Assembly: GCA_009692205.1 (NCBI GenBank)
Contig: SHZR01000008.1
Coordinates: forward strand, 1-64,000
DNA length: 64,000 nt
Origin: Gemmatimonadota bacterium
Lineage (GTDB): Bacteria > Gemmatimonadota > Gemmatimonadetes > Longimicrobiales > Gaopeijiaceae
Reading direction: 5' to 3'
Numbering within the stretch: the first letter of the stretch is position 1; every line of letters begins with the position of its first letter. Below are positions 62,825 to 64,000 of the stretch, piece by piece. A model generated the notes under the pieces. That model searched no databases and was not told the origin of the DNA. It saw only the letters and a list, made by a program, of their open reading frames with translations. Both the position numbers and the translations under genes were made by a program.

Positions 62825-62905
62825 CTCCGAGGTGTGTTCTCGGGGCTCGCGCCCCTACCTTGGCGGAGGCCGCAGTCTCAATCTCGGCGCGCGGGAGTTA
62901 CTCCC

Positions 62906-63364
62906 ATGGATCGCACGCTGTTCGCGGAGTCGGGCATCTTCATGGACCTCGACGATGACGAGATCGAGGGCGTGGGAGAGATCTGCGAAGTCGTCGAGTT
63001 GAAAGCCGGTGAGCACGTCTTCCGAGAGGGAGACGAGGGCGATCGGCTCTACATCATCGAGAAGGGGGAGATTCGCCTCTCGCGCAACATCCCCGGCGTG
63101 GGGGAGGAAGCGATTACCGTGCTCAGGCGCGGCGCGTGTTTCGGCGAGATGTCCGTGCTCGACTACTCGACCCGCTCCACGGACGCGATCGTGCACTCGC
63201 GTTGCACCATGGTGACCATTTCGCGCGAAGATTTTCTGGAGCTCGTCAATTCCGACCGCGAGCTGGGGCACAAAGTGCTCTGGTCCATCGTGCGCCTGCT
63301 CTGCGCGCGACTTCGGATGACGAACGAATCGCTGCGCTCCCTCATGGTAATGGCGATGTTTTGA
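62906..63364 (+). CDS. Cyclic nucleotide-binding domain protein
   Basis: 152 residues holding one CRP-type cNMP-binding beta-roll: AGEHVFREGDEGDRLYIIEK, GEIRLSRNIPGVGEEAITVL, FGEMSVLDYSTRSTDAIVHS (phosphate-binding cassette), then a helix MVTISREDFLELVNSDRELG. There is no DNA-binding helix-turn-helix, so it is a stand-alone sensor or protein-binding module, not a transcription factor. The PBC has FGEMSVLDYSTRSTDA, where the usual Arg is kept (R-S-T), so cAMP or cGMP may bind. Confidence 0.85.
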   Translation: MDRTLFAESGIFMDLDDDEIEGVGEICEVVELKAGEHVFREGDEGDRLYIIEKGEIRLSRNIPGVGEEAITVLRRGACFGEMSVLDYSTRSTDAIVHSRCTMVTISREDFLELVNSDRELGHKVLWSIVRLLCARLRMTNESLRSLMVMAMF

Positions 63365-63423
63365 CGGCCCCCAGCAGGGTCCCTAAGCTTGATCAGGATA
63401 GGAAGTCAACAACGGAGCGAACA

Positions 63424-64000
63424 ATGAACGACTCGCGCAGGGTACTCTTGGTCCTGGCGGCCATGGCTGCCGCCCCGTCAGCGCTCGCCGCCCAAGACGA
63501 CCACGTCCACGGCGCGCCTGTAGCGGGGGCGGTCGTGACGCCAGAAGTGCCGCTCCTGACTGCCGTCCTCGGCGACTTCTCCCGACCTGTCGACACCGAC
63601 GTGCGCCTGGCGCAGTCGTACTTCGATCAGGGCATGCAGATGGTGTACGCCTTCACCTATCCAGTGGCCATTCGCTCGTTCGAGGAGGCGCAGCGCCAGG
63701 ATCCGAACTGCGCCATGTGCGCCTGGGGCGAGGCGCAGGCCCGCGGGCCCTTCCTCAACAGCCGGATGACGAACGCGAACGCCGGCCCCGCGTACGAGGC
63801 CGCGCAGAAGGCCCTGTCGTTGATCGACCGGACCGACAGCCCCGTCGAGAAGGCGCTCATCCGCGCGATGTCCATCCGGTACGCGGAGGAGCACGATCAG
63901 GAGTTCCGAGCGGAGCTCGACAGCGCCTACAGCCAGGCGATGTCGGAGGTCTACCGTGCGTATCCGAATGATCTGGACGTCGGGGCGCTCTACGCAGAGT
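63424..64000 (+). CDS. Secreted TPR-type protein (partial, runs past window)
   Basis: 192 residues visible, no stop before the end. ATG at 63424 is followed by a signal peptide (VLLVLAAMAAAPSALAAQ). The mature part begins with a His-containing DDHVHG and has a TPR-like helical pattern: RLAQSYFDQGMQMVYAFTYP, AIRSFEEAQRQDPNCAMCAW, GEAQARGPFLNS. The motif FDQGMxxxYAFxxxxAxRSF ... DPxCAMCxWGEA is the classic start of a widespread exported TPR family of unknown function. Truncated by the window end, not by mutation. Confidence 0.8.
   Translation, partial: MNDSRRVLLVLAAMAAAPSALAAQDDHVHGAPVAGAVVTPEVPLLTAVLGDFSRPVDTDVRLAQSYFDQGMQMVYAFTYPVAIRSFEEAQRQDPNCAMCAWGEAQARGPFLNSRMTNANAGPAYEAAQKALSLIDRTDSPVEKALIRAMSIRYAEEHDQEFRAELDSAYSQAMSEVYRAYPNDLDVGALYAE

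Overview
The window is high-GC, gene-dense bacterial DNA with no rRNA operon, prophage, insertion sequence or CRISPR array. The gene set suggests an uncultivated Gemmatimonadota or a close relative (inference, moderate confidence). It is rich in secreted M28, M14 and M61 peptidases, a DUF5916 barrel protein, NHL-repeat proteins, PPC-repeat proteins, a MacB/ADOP-type permease remnant, Tat-exported oxidoreductases and many small lipoproteins. The SusC/SusD pairs expected of Bacteroidota are absent. Several genes start with GTG, and many neighbours overlap by ATGA, GTGA or TTGA.

Layout. 1-2.7 kb: tRNA-Arg(CCG), a sodium:solute symporter, a DedA protein and RNase P RNA, all on the minus strand. 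2.7-8.7 kb: histidine phosphatase, a first VapBC pair, a Cdd1-like protein coupled to a NosR-like FMN/iron-sulfur membrane protein, a REC-HD-GYP regulator and a quinone oxidoreductase. 8.8-15.3 kb: M14 peptidase, HPt protein, a PQQ dehydrogenase with a lanthanide-type acidic pair, and a class V aminotransferase overlapping a triple-PPC secreted protein. 15.2-18.7 kb: glycosyltransferase, PAP2 phosphatase and phospholipase C-like operon, divergent from a polyprenol-kinase-like protein. 18.7-23.7 kb: histidine kinase, lipoprotein, VOC protein, NadB, a 57-residue membrane protein and a DUF3592 protein. 23.8-28 kb: two translationally coupled NHL propellers, a lectin-like secreted protein and an aldo/keto reductase.

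28-37.3 kb holds several damaged genes: a small outer-membrane protein with two compensating indels, an MgtE Mg transporter with a frameshift, and a 5'-truncated copper-monooxygenase-like gene. Intact genes there include the DUF5916 protein, cspA and a CPXCG protein. 37.3-43.9 kb: M28 peptidase, single-domain response regulator, metzincin, a double alpha/beta hydrolase, a DUF5715 lipoprotein and a broken diguanylate cyclase. 44-52.3 kb: MBL hydrolase, DAHP synthase, gamma-glutamyltransferase, M28 peptidase, a second VapBC pair and homoserine dehydrogenase. 52.4-64 kb: secreted protein, M61 peptidase, tandem VanZ protein, dienelactone hydrolase, cysteine synthase, a truncated permease remnant, a class I aminotransferase, a secreted LON-domain protein, an alpha/beta hydrolase, a DUF4399 lipoprotein, a cyclic-nucleotide-binding protein and the start of a TPR protein that runs off the end.

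How the genes work together. Core biosynthesis is represented by nadB, a DAHP synthase, hom, cysK and an aminotransferase, each placed as a single gene. Signalling parts are scattered orphans: REC-HD-GYP, HPt, histidine kinase, lone REC, broken GGDEF and a cNMP-binding protein. They could connect in trans through phosphorelay and c-di-GMP. The lipid genes at 15.2-18.7 kb form the clearest local pathway. The number of indels may point to residual errors in a metagenome assembly as much as to real gene decay, and each case is described separately.
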